Assembly (NCBI RefSeq): GCF_900103585.1
Contig: NZ_FNHV01000007.1
Location: 1-64,000 of the forward strand
DNA from: Streptomyces sp. cf386
GTDB taxonomy: Bacteria; Actinomycetota; Actinomycetes; Streptomycetales; Streptomycetaceae
Length of the DNA stretch: 64,000 nt
Direction: 5' to 3'
Part shown: positions 25,699 through 33,931 of the stretch, piece by piece
Position numbering within the stretch: position 1 is the first letter of the stretch
How the letters are laid out: each line of letters begins with the position of its first letter
Notes under the pieces: model-generated
What the model was told of the DNA's origin: nothing
The model's database searches: none
The model's input: only the letters and a program-made list of their open reading frames with translations
Program-made: the position numbers and the translations under genes

Positions 25699-25722
25699 GC
25701 GCGGGGAACTGCGCGACCAGCC
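25699..25722. repeat. Interspersed intergenic repeat, copy 2 of 3
   Basis: Same 24-bp core (GCGCGGGGAACTGCGCG...) as at 3238 and 33826, here between pimB and choD, preceded by a partial second echo GGCGCGGGGAAA at 25677-25688. Confidence 0.8.
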
Positions 25723-25769
25723 ACAAACAGCTCGCAGCCGCCGCTATAGAACATGTGGCACCCCACTAG

Positions 25770-25788
25770 GCGGAACGAAATATTCCGC
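25770..25788. promoter_or_regulatory. Operator-like palindrome before choD
   Basis: GCGGAA-CGAAATA-TTCCGC, perfect 6-bp arms with an A/T-rich 7-bp centre, ends 13 bp before the cholesterol oxidase ATG. Position suits a repressor site. The cognate regulator is unknown; it does not match the mycobacterial KstR motif. Confidence 0.55.
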
Positions 25789-25801
25789 ACATGCTGCGCA
25801 C

Positions 25802-27439
25802 ATGACATCAAACCTGATGCAGCGTCAGCTGACAAGACGTCAGATCCTCGGAATGGCGGCACTACAGACCGCCGCCACCCTCGGCTTCACCCGCATCGCC
25901 CTCCAGTCCGCCCAAGCCGCCGAGCCCGACGCAGTCGAATCCGCCCCGGCGATAGTCGTCGGCTCCGGCTACGGCGCCGCCGTGGCCGCCCTCCGCCTCG
26001 GCCAGGCCGGCATCCGCACCCTCGTCCTCGAAATGGGCCGCCTCTGGAACACCCCCGGCCCCGACGGCAAGATCTTCTGCTCCACCAGCGCCCCCGACCA
26101 CCGCTCCATGTGGTTCCGCACCCGCACCGAGGCCCCGCTCGCCACCTTCCTGTGGCTGGACGTGGTCAACAAGGACATCAGCGCCTACCCCGGAGTCCTG
26201 GACCGCGTCCACTACGACCACATGTCCGTGTACGTGGGCCGAGGCGTCGGCGGCGGCTCCCTGGTCAACGGCGGCATGGCCGTCACCCCGCTCCAGTCCT
26301 ACTTCGCCGAGCAGTTCCCCACCGTGGACACCGCGGAGATGTACGGCACGTACTTCCCGCGCGCCCGCTCCATGCTGGGCGTCAACACCATCGACCCCGC
26401 GTGGTTCGAGTCGACCGACTGGTACCGCTTCACCCGGATCTCCCGCAAACACGCGACCAACACCGGCCTCAAGACCACCTTCGTACCCAACGTCTACGAC
26501 TTCGGGTACATGCAGCGCGAGGCGGCTGGCACGGCGACCAAGTCGGCGCTCGCCGGTGAGGTCATCTACGGCAACAACCACGGCAAGCGCACCCTCGACA
26601 AGACGTATCTGGCCTCCGCGCTCGGCACCGGGAACGTCACCATCCACACCCAGGAGAAGGTGAGGTCGATCAGCAGGGCGGCCGACGGGACGTACCTCCT
26701 GACCGTCGACCGGATCGACGACACCGGCACCGTCGTGGAGACCAAGGAGTACGGCTGTACGTACCTCTTCCTCGGCGGCGGCAGCATCGGCACCACCGAA
26801 CTCCTCGTCCGCGCCCGCGAGTCGGGCACGCTGCCCGCCCTGGACACGAACGTCGGCACCGGGTGGGGGACCAACGGCAACGTGATGCTCGGCCGGGCCA
26901 ACCACCTCTGGGACACGGTCGGGGCGAACCAGTCGACCATGCCGGTCATGGGCATCGACGACTGGGCCAACGCCGCCAACCCGGTCTTCGCCGAGATCGC
27001 GCCCCTGCCGACGGGACTGGAGCACTGGGTCAGCCTCTATCTGGCGATCACCAAGAACCCGTCGCGGGCGTCGTTCTCGTACGACAGCGGCACGGGAGCG
27101 GTGAAACTCGGCTGGAGTGCCGCCCAGAGCGCGGTGTCGGTGAGCATGGCCAAGAAGCTGTTCGACCGGATCAACTCGGCGAACGCCACGATCTACCGGT
27201 ACGACCTGTTCGGCTCGGCCAGCAAGGTGTTCGCCGACGACTTCACCTACCACCCGCTGGGCGGCTGTGTGCTGGGGAAGGCGACCGACAACTACGGGAG
27301 GGTCAAGGGGTATGCGAAGCTCTACGTCACCGACGGCTCGCTCGTGCCCGGATCGATCGGCGTGAACCCGTTCGTGACGATCACCGCGCTCGCCGAACGC
27401 ACGATGGCGCGGGTCCTCGTGGAGGACACCGCGCCATAA
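25802..27439 (+). CDS. choD: Secreted class I cholesterol oxidase (GMC family, Tat signal)
   Basis: FAD enzyme of 545 residues oxidising cholesterol and related 3-beta-hydroxysterols to 4-en-3-ones with H2O2 release. A Tat signal TRRQILGMAA with cleavage near SAQA-AEP is followed by the FAD loop VVGSGYGAAVAALRL. Active-site residues line up with Streptomyces ChoA: Glu398, His484 (YHPLGG) and Asn522 (GVNPFVTIT), each exactly 37 above the ChoA mature numbers Glu361, His447 and Asn485. It interrupts the pimB-fadD neighbourhood seen in mycobacteria and follows an intergenic repeat, so it may be an insertion. Confidence 0.92.
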   Translation: MTSNLMQRQLTRRQILGMAALQTAATLGFTRIALQSAQAAEPDAVESAPAIVVGSGYGAAVAALRLGQAGIRTLVLEMGRLWNTPGPDGKIFCSTSAPDHRSMWFRTRTEAPLATFLWLDVVNKDISAYPGVLDRVHYDHMSVYVGRGVGGGSLVNGGMAVTPLQSYFAEQFPTVDTAEMYGTYFPRARSMLGVNTIDPAWFESTDWYRFTRISRKHATNTGLKTTFVPNVYDFGYMQREAAGTATKSALAGEVIYGNNHGKRTLDKTYLASALGTGNVTIHTQEKVRSISRAADGTYLLTVDRIDDTGTVVETKEYGCTYLFLGGGSIGTTELLVRARESGTLPALDTNVGTGWGTNGNVMLGRANHLWDTVGANQSTMPVMGIDDWANAANPVFAEIAPLPTGLEHWVSLYLAITKNPSRASFSYDSGTGAVKLGWSAAQSAVSVSMAKKLFDRINSANATIYRYDLFGSASKVFADDFTYHPLGGCVLGKATDNYGRVKGYAKLYVTDGSLVPGSIGVNPFVTITALAERTMARVLVEDTAP

Positions 27440-27471
27440 CCGTCGTACGAGTGGAAGCCTCGTACCAGTGA

Positions 27472-29268
27472 CTACTTCTGGTAGATCGCCTCGATCTCGT
27501 CGGCGTAGTCCTTCGCCACGACGTTGCGCTTGAGCTTCAGCGACGGCGTCAGATGGCCCGACTCCTCCGTGAACTGGGAGGGCAGAATGCGGAACTTCCG
27601 CACCGATTCCGCCTTCGACACCGCGGCGTTGCCGTCGTCGATCGCGGCCTGGATGGCCGCGTTCAGGTCGGCGTCCGCGCTCAGCGACGCCGCGGTGGAG
27701 CCCGCGGGCTTGCCGTGCTCGGCGGCCCAGCGGCCCAGGAACTCCTCGTCGACGGTGACCAGCGCGCCCACGAACGGGCGCCCGTCGCCGACCACCATGC
27801 ACTCCGCGACCAGCGCGTGCGCGCGGATACGGTCCTCGATCACGGCCGGGGCGACGTTCTTGCCGCCCGCGGTGACGATGATCTCCTTCTTGCGGCCGGT
27901 GATCCTGAGGTAGCCGTCCTCGTCCAGGGTGCCGATGTCGCCGGTGTGGAACCAGCCGTCGGCCAGCGCCTCCTCGGTCGCGCCCGGGTTGTTCCAGTAC
28001 TCCTTGAACAGGTGCTCGCCGTGCAGCAGCACCTCGCCGTCGTCCGCGATCCGCACGACCGAGCCCGGCAGCGGCTGGCCGACCGTGCCGATCTTCTGGC
28101 GGTCCCAGGGGTTGAAGGCGGTGGCGGCACAGGACTCGGTCAGGCCGTAGCCCTCCAGGACCGTGAAGCCGATGCCGCGGAAGAAGTGCCCGAGCCGCTC
28201 GCCCAGCGGGGCGCCGCCGGAGATGGCGTACTCGCCCTTGCCGCCGAGCACCGCGCGCAGCTTGCTGTAGACGAGCTTGTCGAAGACCTTGTGCTTGATC
28301 TTCAGGCCGACGGCCGGGCCGGACGGGGTGTCCAGCGCCTTGCTGTAGGCGATCGCGGTGTCCGCGGCCTTGTCGAAGATCTTTCCCTTGCCGTCCGCCT
28401 GGGCCTTGGCGCGGGCCGAGTTGTAGACCTTCTCGAAGACGCGCGGCACGCCCAGGATCAGCGTCGGGCGGAAGGCGGCGAGCTCGTCGGTGAGGTCCTT
28501 GATGTCCGGGACCGTGCCCAGCCTGATCGGCGCCATCATCGGCGCGATCTGCACCAGCCGGCCGAAGACGTGCGCGAGGGGCAGGAAGAGCAGTACGGAG
28601 CACTCGCCGGTGCGGAACAGCGGGCGCAGCCGCTCCACGATGTTGCCGCACTCCGCGAAGAAGCTGCGGTGGGTGAGCACACAGCCCTTGGGGCGGCCGG
28701 TGGTGCCGGAGGTGTACACGATGGTCGCCGGGTCGTCGGCCTTCGCCTGCGAGCTGCGCTCCTCGACCGTGGCGTCGCTGATGTCCTGCCCGAGCCGCCC
28801 CAGCTCCTCCACGCCCCCGGCGTCGATCTGCCAGACGTGCTTGAGGGCGGGCAGCCGGTCGCGCACCGACTCGACGGCGGCCGTGTGGTTGTCCAGCTCC
28901 GTGATCATGGCGGTCGCGCCCGAGTCGCTGAGGATCCACTGCACCTGCTCCGGCGAGCTGGTCTCGTACACCGGCACGGTGACCGCGCCCGCCGACCAGA
29001 TCGCGAAGTCGAGCAGGGTCCACTCGTAGCGGGTGCGGGACATCAGGCCCACGCGGTCGCCGGGCTGGACCCCGGAGGCGATGAGCCCCTTCGCGGCCGC
29101 GCGCACCTCGGCGAGGAAAGCGGTGGCCGTCACGTCCTGCCAGGCACCGCCCACCTTGCGGGCGATGACGGCGACGTCAGGGTGCTGCGCGGCGTTTCTG
29201 CGGACGATGTCGGTCAGATTGCCGTCCGCAGGGACCTCGTACAAAGCCGGAAGGCTGAACTCGCGCAA
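27472..29268 (-). CDS. Long-chain fatty acyl-CoA ligase (FadD15-like)
   Basis: AMP-forming acyl-CoA synthetase of 598 residues. The P-loop YTSGTTGRPKGC, GYGLTESCA, WFHTGDIGTLDEDGYLRITGRKKEIIVTAGGKNVAP and a C-terminal lysine in LKLKRNVVAKDY are standard. Similarity pattern and locus fit mycobacterial FadD15. It starts at TTG (29266-29268) eight bases after GAGGAGC, without a competing ATG. It activates long-chain fatty acids, probably for membrane lipid synthesis. Confidence 0.93.
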   Translation of the reverse strand: MREFSLPALYEVPADGNLTDIVRRNAAQHPDVAVIARKVGGAWQDVTATAFLAEVRAAAKGLIASGVQPGDRVGLMSRTRYEWTLLDFAIWSAGAVTVPVYETSSPEQVQWILSDSGATAMITELDNHTAAVESVRDRLPALKHVWQIDAGGVEELGRLGQDISDATVEERSSQAKADDPATIVYTSGTTGRPKGCVLTHRSFFAECGNIVERLRPLFRTGECSVLLFLPLAHVFGRLVQIAPMMAPIRLGTVPDIKDLTDELAAFRPTLILGVPRVFEKVYNSARAKAQADGKGKIFDKAADTAIAYSKALDTPSGPAVGLKIKHKVFDKLVYSKLRAVLGGKGEYAISGGAPLGERLGHFFRGIGFTVLEGYGLTESCAATAFNPWDRQKIGTVGQPLPGSVVRIADDGEVLLHGEHLFKEYWNNPGATEEALADGWFHTGDIGTLDEDGYLRITGRKKEIIVTAGGKNVAPAVIEDRIRAHALVAECMVVGDGRPFVGALVTVDEEFLGRWAAEHGKPAGSTAASLSADADLNAAIQAAIDDGNAAVSKAESVRKFRILPSQFTEESGHLTPSLKLKRNVVAKDYADEIEAIYQK

Positions 29269-29341
29269 GACTGCTGCTCCTCATAGGGCGCCGGCGCCAC
29301 GACGTTGTGTGATGCGACGGTGCGGTCCAAGGCTCGGGCAG

Positions 29342-29376
29342 GTGCTCTGGGATTCACAAGTTGAAATCCAGAGCAC
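29342..29376. promoter_or_regulatory. Strong inverted repeat in the fadD/phosphoesterase divergent region
   Basis: GTGCTCTGG (29342-29350) and CCAGAGCAC (29368-29376) are perfect 9-bp arms, extended by ATT/AAT across one bulged G. It lies 74 bp before the fadD TTG start (on the other strand) and 200 bp before the next plus-strand gene. Operator or leader hairpin. The rest of this roughly 300-bp gap shows only a -10-like TACCCT near 29563. Confidence 0.55.
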
Positions 29377-29576
29377 GACTGGACCGACCGGACGTTACCC
29401 GCCGGTATGGCTTCTTCGACAGGGGGTCCCGGCGAGATGTTCGCTGCGTCACACGGATTGGTGTTTCTGCTTGTATTCCTGCGCGCACAGTAGTCGAGCG
29501 GTCTGACGACTGGCCAGTAACCATCGTTCCGCCCGGCACTGTTCACGTATGCCGCACACGCCTACCCTTGATCGTC

Positions 29577-30374
29577 ATGGCACCGACATCGACGGGAAAC
29601 CGCAGGACACGCGTCCATGTGGTCAGCGACGTGCACGGCAACGCCCGCGACCTGGCCAGGGCCGGCGAGGGCGCGGACGCCCTGATCTGTCTGGGCGACC
29701 TGGTGCTGTTCCTGGACTACGCCGACCACTCGCGCGGCATCTTCCCCGACCTGTTCGGGGTGGAGAACGCCCACCGCATCGTGGAGCTGCGCACCGCCCG
29801 GCGCTTCGAGGAGGCGCGGGAGCTCGGGACGCGGCTGTGGGCCGGGATCGGCGGGGACCGGCGTGCGGTGATCGAGAAGGCGGTCCGCAAGCAGTACGCC
29901 GAGATGTTCGCGGCGTTCCCGACACCGACGTACGCCACCTACGGCAATGTCGACATGCCGCCTCTGTGGCCGGAGTACGCCGGGTCCGGTACGACGGTGC
30001 TGGACGGCGAGCGGGTGGAGATCGGCGGGTGGGTCTTCGGCTTCGTGGGCGGCGGCCTGCGGACCCCGATGCGGACCCCCTATGAGATCAGCGACGAGGA
30101 GTACGCCGCGAAGATCGAGGCCGTGGGCGAGGTGGACGTGCTGTGCACGCACATTCCGCCGGAGGTCCCGGAGTTGGTGTACGACACGGTGGCGCGGCGC
30201 TTCGAACGGGGGAGCCGGGCGCTGCTGGAGGCGATTCGCCGCACTCGCCCCCGCTACTCCCTTTTCGGCCATGTGCATCAGCCGCTGGTCCGGCGCATGC
30301 GGATCGGGGCGACGGAGTGCGTGAACGTGGGGCATTTCGCCGGGTCGGGGAAGCCGTGGGCGCTGGAATGGTGA
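29577..30374 (+). CDS. Calcineurin-like metallophosphoesterase
   Basis: Protein of 265 residues with the binuclear metallophosphoesterase motifs in order: HVVSDVHGNARD, CLGDLVLFLDY, YGNVDMP (GNxD/H variant), CTHIPPE and FGHVHQPLVRR. The substrate is unknown. TACCCT lies 8 bases before the ATG and no Shine-Dalgarno is visible, so the transcript may be leaderless. The frame is open upstream but unconvincing. It sits between acyl-CoA ligase and the SRPBCC gene. Confidence 0.88.
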   Translation: MAPTSTGNRRTRVHVVSDVHGNARDLARAGEGADALICLGDLVLFLDYADHSRGIFPDLFGVENAHRIVELRTARRFEEARELGTRLWAGIGGDRRAVIEKAVRKQYAEMFAAFPTPTYATYGNVDMPPLWPEYAGSGTTVLDGERVEIGGWVFGFVGGGLRTPMRTPYEISDEEYAAKIEAVGEVDVLCTHIPPEVPELVYDTVARRFERGSRALLEAIRRTRPRYSLFGHVHQPLVRRMRIGATECVNVGHFAGSGKPWALEW

Positions 30375-30517
30375 GCGATTTCCGGCACCGGGGGCGCTTT
30401 CCGGCGTGGGGTGCAGGTGGGGGTGAAGTCGGCTGGTCGGACGCGCGGTAGCCTTCACGCTGCACACGCGTGCGCACCACCACTTCATACCGGCCCGCAT
30501 CTGGAGGAGCCACAGCG

Positions 30518-30961
30518 ATGGCGGAACACACCAGCTCGAGCATCACGATCGAGGCGGCACCGGCCGATGTCATGGGGGTGATCGCCGACTTCGCCCGCTA
30601 CCCGGACTGGACCGGCGAGGTGAAGGAGGCGGAGGTCCTCCAGACCGACGACCAGGGCCGCGCCGAGCAGGTCCGCCTCGTCATGGACGCCGGCGCGATC
30701 AAGGACGACCAGGTCCTCGGGTACACCTGGACCGGCGAGAACGAGGTGTCCTGGACGCTGGTGAAGTCCCAGATGCTGCGGTCGCTCGACGGCTCGTACA
30801 TCCTGAAGCCGGCGGGGGCGGGCTCGACCGAGGTCACCTACCAGCTGACGGTCGACGTCAAGATCCCGATGCTGGGGATGATCAAGCGCAAGGCCGAGAA
30901 GGTCATCATCGACCGGGCGTTGGCGGGGCTGAAGAAGCGGGTGGAGTCGGGCGGGAAGTAG
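30518..30961 (+). CDS. SRPBCC (START-like) lipid-binding protein
   Basis: Protein of 147 residues in the polyketide cyclase/dehydrase SRPBCC fold: N-terminal SSITIEAAPADVMGVIADFARYPDWTGEV and a long C-terminal helix (about 118-145). Such folds bind hydrophobic ligands in a cavity. The ATG follows GGAGGAG. It matches in type and position the mycobacterial Rv2185c protein next to the ArsA-like Rv2184c. A lipid-carrier role is inferred. Confidence 0.88.
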   Translation: MAEHTSSSITIEAAPADVMGVIADFARYPDWTGEVKEAEVLQTDDQGRAEQVRLVMDAGAIKDDQVLGYTWTGENEVSWTLVKSQMLRSLDGSYILKPAGAGSTEVTYQLTVDVKIPMLGMIKRKAEKVIIDRALAGLKKRVESGGK

Positions 30962-31034
30962 CGACCGGCGCAGTCTGCGGCGAGGGGTACTCCTCGAACG
31001 TGGCTGTTCTCTGCCTCGGCTACGGTTCACCCCC

Positions 31035-32213
31035 ATGCGCACGATCCTGATCACGGGCCCCGGTGGCAGCGGCCGTACGACCATCGCCGCCGCCACCGCG
31101 CTCGCCGCCGCCCGCGAGGGCAGCCGCACCCTCGTCCTCAGCGCCGACCGCACCGACACCCTGGGCGCGGCACTCGGCGTGACCACGGGCGCGACCCCGG
31201 TCCGGGTGACCGACACCCTCACCGCCTGGCGCCCCGACGCCGCCACCGGCTTCCGCGACGACCTCGCCGCCTTCCAGGACCGCGCCACCTCCGCCCTCGA
31301 CCTCCTCGGCGCGTCCCGGCTCGACCCGGAAGAGGTCACCCCCCTGCCCGGCGCCGAGGAACTCGCGCTGCTCCGCGCCCTCCGGGACGCGGCGCTCGCC
31401 GAGGCCCATGACCTCCTCGTCGTCGACCTGCCGGCCACCCCGCACGCCCTCGCCCTGCTCTCGCTCCCGGAGGAGCTGCGCCGCTATCTGCGCCGACTGC
31501 TCCCGCCCGAGCGGCAGGCGGCCCGTGCCCTGCGGCCGATGCTGGGCCGGCTGGCCGGCGTGCCGATGCCCGCGGAGTGGCTGTACGAGACCACCGCCCG
31601 CTGGGATGTCGAGCTCGCCGCCGTGGAGGCCGTCATCGCCGACCGCGACACCGTCGTACGGCTGGTCGCCGAACCCGGTCCGGGCGGCGCCGACGCCGTG
31701 CACGCCGCCGGCCTCGCCCTCGCCCTGCGCGGCCTGCGCCCCGACGCGCTGATCGCCAACCGGGTCCTGCCGGAGACGGAGGCGCCGGCGGGCAGCTGGC
31801 TCGCCGGGCCGGTCGCCCAGCAGCGCAAGATCCTTGAGGAGTGGCGGGTGGAGTGCCACCAGGTCCACGACATCGCTCACCTCGGGCGGGACCCCCGTGG
31901 CATCGACGACCTCGCGGCCCTCGCCGTGCCCGCCGCCGAAGGCTCTTCCTCCACCGTCGAGTGGTCCGTCACCGACCGGCTCGCCGACGACGGTGTGCTC
32001 GTCTGGCACATCCCGCTGCCCGGCGCCGTACGGGACGAACTCGACCTCGTCCGGCGCGGCGACGAACTCGTCGTCACAGCGGGACAGTTCCGGCGTATCG
32101 TGCCTCTGCCGTCCGCCCTGCGCCGCTGCGCGGTGGACGGGGCCGCGCTGCGGGACGGCGAGCTGCGGATCCGGTTCGCGCCGGACCCGGATCTCTGGCC
32201 GCGGGCACGGTGA
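31035..32213 (+). CDS. ArsA/Get3-like ATPase with altered P-loop
   Basis: Protein of 392 residues resembling anion-transporting ATPases (ArsA/Get3). The P-loop reads GPGGSGRTT (residues 8-16): the deviant-Walker lysine and the catalytic-loop lysine are replaced by Pro9 and Arg14. A switch-like LLVVDLPATPHALALL follows near residue 125 and a C-terminal beta domain ends the protein. The family partner in eukaryotes inserts tail-anchored proteins; here the adjacent SRPBCC protein suggests a lipid or membrane-protein task. Activity as an ATPase needs doubt. Confidence 0.82.
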   Translation: MRTILITGPGGSGRTTIAAATALAAAREGSRTLVLSADRTDTLGAALGVTTGATPVRVTDTLTAWRPDAATGFRDDLAAFQDRATSALDLLGASRLDPEEVTPLPGAEELALLRALRDAALAEAHDLLVVDLPATPHALALLSLPEELRRYLRRLLPPERQAARALRPMLGRLAGVPMPAEWLYETTARWDVELAAVEAVIADRDTVVRLVAEPGPGGADAVHAAGLALALRGLRPDALIANRVLPETEAPAGSWLAGPVAQQRKILEEWRVECHQVHDIAHLGRDPRGIDDLAALAVPAAEGSSSTVEWSVTDRLADDGVLVWHIPLPGAVRDELDLVRRGDELVVTAGQFRRIVPLPSALRRCAVDGAALRDGELRIRFAPDPDLWPRAR

Positions 32214-32270
32214 AGCAGGTACGGCCGTTCGGGTAACGTCGTAGAGACGAACCGTAGTCAGGAGTCCGTC

Positions 32271-32777
32271 ATGAGCGAAGAGCTCCCCCCGTCCGACGCC
32301 GATGATCGCGAGGCCGTCGACGAGGTACGGGCGACCGACGCCGACGCCTGGGCGACGGCGTGCGCCGAGGACCTCGCAGCGGAGAAGGCCCGCCGTCGTG
32401 CCGAGCACGGCGCGCCTCCGGGCTCGGCCGCCGAGGAACTGCGCAAGCTCGTCGACGCCGTCGCGGACAAGCTGTCCACCCTCCAGTCCCCGCTGCTCGG
32501 CGCGGTCGCCGGACCCGCCGCCCAGCAGGTCGTCAAGCAGGTCGTGGAGCAGGCCAAGGCCGCCGTCGAGCCCGTCATCGAGCGCAACCCCGACGTTTTC
32601 GACCACCTGGCCGCCGCCGGCAACGAACTCCTCGCCGCGTACCGCTCCGCGGTCCAGAACCAGGAACGGCGCTGGACGAGCGGTACCGACGACTCCACCG
32701 AACTGGACGAGCTCGACGACGACAAGCGAGACCCGGGCGAGGGCACCGGCCCCGGTCAGCGCATCGACTTGGACTGA
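32271..32777 (+). CDS. DUF5304-type acidic protein
   Basis: Soluble protein of 168 residues: acidic N-terminus, a central predicted helix pair (about 55-130, AEELRKLVDAVADKLSTLQ through ERNPDVFDHLAAAGNELL) and an Asp/Glu-rich disordered tail. It resembles the actinobacterial DUF5304 family of unknown function. It lies between the ArsA-like ATPase (57 bp) and glucokinase on one strand, probably in one transcript. Confidence 0.75.
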   Translation: MSEELPPSDADDREAVDEVRATDADAWATACAEDLAAEKARRRAEHGAPPGSAAEELRKLVDAVADKLSTLQSPLLGAVAGPAAQQVVKQVVEQAKAAVEPVIERNPDVFDHLAAAGNELLAAYRSAVQNQERRWTSGTDDSTELDELDDDKRDPGEGTGPGQRIDLD

Positions 32778-32831
32778 CCGAGCCCTCGGGTACGGTTGGC
32801 CGTAGCGGGGCTCGACCGAACTGAGGGATTC

Positions 32832-33785
32832 ATGGGACTCACCATCGGCGTCGACATCGGCGGTACCAAGATCGCGGCCGGTGTGGTCGACGAGGAAGGC
32901 AACATCCTCTCGACCCACAAGGTGCCGACCCCGGGCACGCCCGACGGGATCGTGGACGCCATCGCCTCCGCGGTGGAGGGCGCGCGCGCCGGGCACGAGA
33001 TCGTCGGCGTGGGCATCGGCGCGGCCGGTTACGTCAACCGTCAGCGCTCGGAGGTCTACTTCGCCCCCAATATCGACTGGCGCAACGAGCCGCTGAAGCA
33101 GAAGGTCGAGGCCCGCGTCGGCCTCCCCGTCGTCGTCGAGAACGACGCCAACGCGGCCGCCTGGGGCGAGTACAAGTTCGGCGCGGGCAAGGGCCACCGC
33201 AACGTCATCTGCATCACCCTCGGTACCGGCCTCGGCGGCGGCATCATCATCGGCAACAAGCTGCGCCGCGGGCACTACGGCGTCGCCGCCGAGTTCGGCC
33301 ACATCCGCATGGTGCCGGACGGGCTGCTGTGCGGCTGCGGATCGCAGGGCTGCTGGGAGCAGTACGCCTCCGGGCGTGCCCTCGTCAGATACGCCAAGCA
33401 GCGCGCCAACGCCACCCCCGAGAACGCCGAGATCCTGCTCGACATGGGCGACGGCACCCCCGAGGGCATCGAGGGCAAGCACATCTCCATGGCCGCGCGC
33501 CAGGGCGACCCGGTCGCCGTCGACTCCTACCGCGAACTCGCCCGCTGGGCCGGCGCCGGCCTCGCCGACCTCGCCTCCCTCTTCGACCCGTCCGCCTTCA
33601 TCGTCGGCGGCGGCCTCTCCGACGAGGGCGAACTGGTCCTCGACCCGATCCGCAAGTCCTACAAGCGCTGGCTGGTAGGCGGCAACTGGCGCCCCGTGGC
33701 GGACGTCATCGCGGCCCAGCTGGGCAACAAGGCGGGCCTGGTGGGCGCGGCGGACCTGGCGCGGGAGCCGGATCCGATCATGTGA
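32832..33785 (+). CDS. glkA: Glucokinase (ROK family)
   Basis: ATP-dependent glucose kinase of 317 residues, the same length as Streptomyces GlkA. ATP phosphate loop GVDIGGTKIAAGVV, catalytic ENDANAAAWGE, and the ROK zinc motif GHIRMVPDGLLCGCGSQGCWEQ are all present. The start is the ATG at 32832 after GAGGG. In streptomycetes GlkA also mediates carbon catabolite repression. No sugar transporter is next to it here. Confidence 0.95.
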   Translation: MGLTIGVDIGGTKIAAGVVDEEGNILSTHKVPTPGTPDGIVDAIASAVEGARAGHEIVGVGIGAAGYVNRQRSEVYFAPNIDWRNEPLKQKVEARVGLPVVVENDANAAAWGEYKFGAGKGHRNVICITLGTGLGGGIIIGNKLRRGHYGVAAEFGHIRMVPDGLLCGCGSQGCWEQYASGRALVRYAKQRANATPENAEILLDMGDGTPEGIEGKHISMAARQGDPVAVDSYRELARWAGAGLADLASLFDPSAFIVGGGLSDEGELVLDPIRKSYKRWLVGGNWRPVADVIAAQLGNKAGLVGAADLAREPDPIM

Positions 33786-33825
33786 CGCCTGCTTCCGAAG
33801 CTGCGGCCACTGTGCCCACTCAGGG

Positions 33826-33849
33826 GCGCGGGGAACTGCGCGACCAGCC
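33826..33849. repeat. Interspersed intergenic repeat, copy 3 of 3
   Basis: Identical 24-bp core to 3238-3261 and 25699-25722, followed by a CAGTCGC motif, in the 146-bp gap after glkA. A further GC-rich inverted segment (CTCCCCGCGCCCC) continues to about 33885. Confidence 0.8.
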
Positions 33850-33931
33850 ACGACGAACCGGCAGTCGCACACGCTCCCCGCGCCCCGAGCTTTTGGGCGC
33901 CCCACCCTGCTCCCGGCGTAAATTGACCCGC

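Noticed and set aside
25770..25788. KstR-type cholesterol-catabolism operator before choD
   Set aside because: The palindrome GCGGAA-N7-TTCCGC does not fit the TnnAACnnGTTnnA KstR consensus and no sterol catabolic genes are present.
25862..29023. Minus-strand open frame of about 1050 codons across choD and the acyl-CoA ligase
   Set aside because: Antisense or out-of-frame shadow; the real genes have clear motifs, starts and third-position GC bias.
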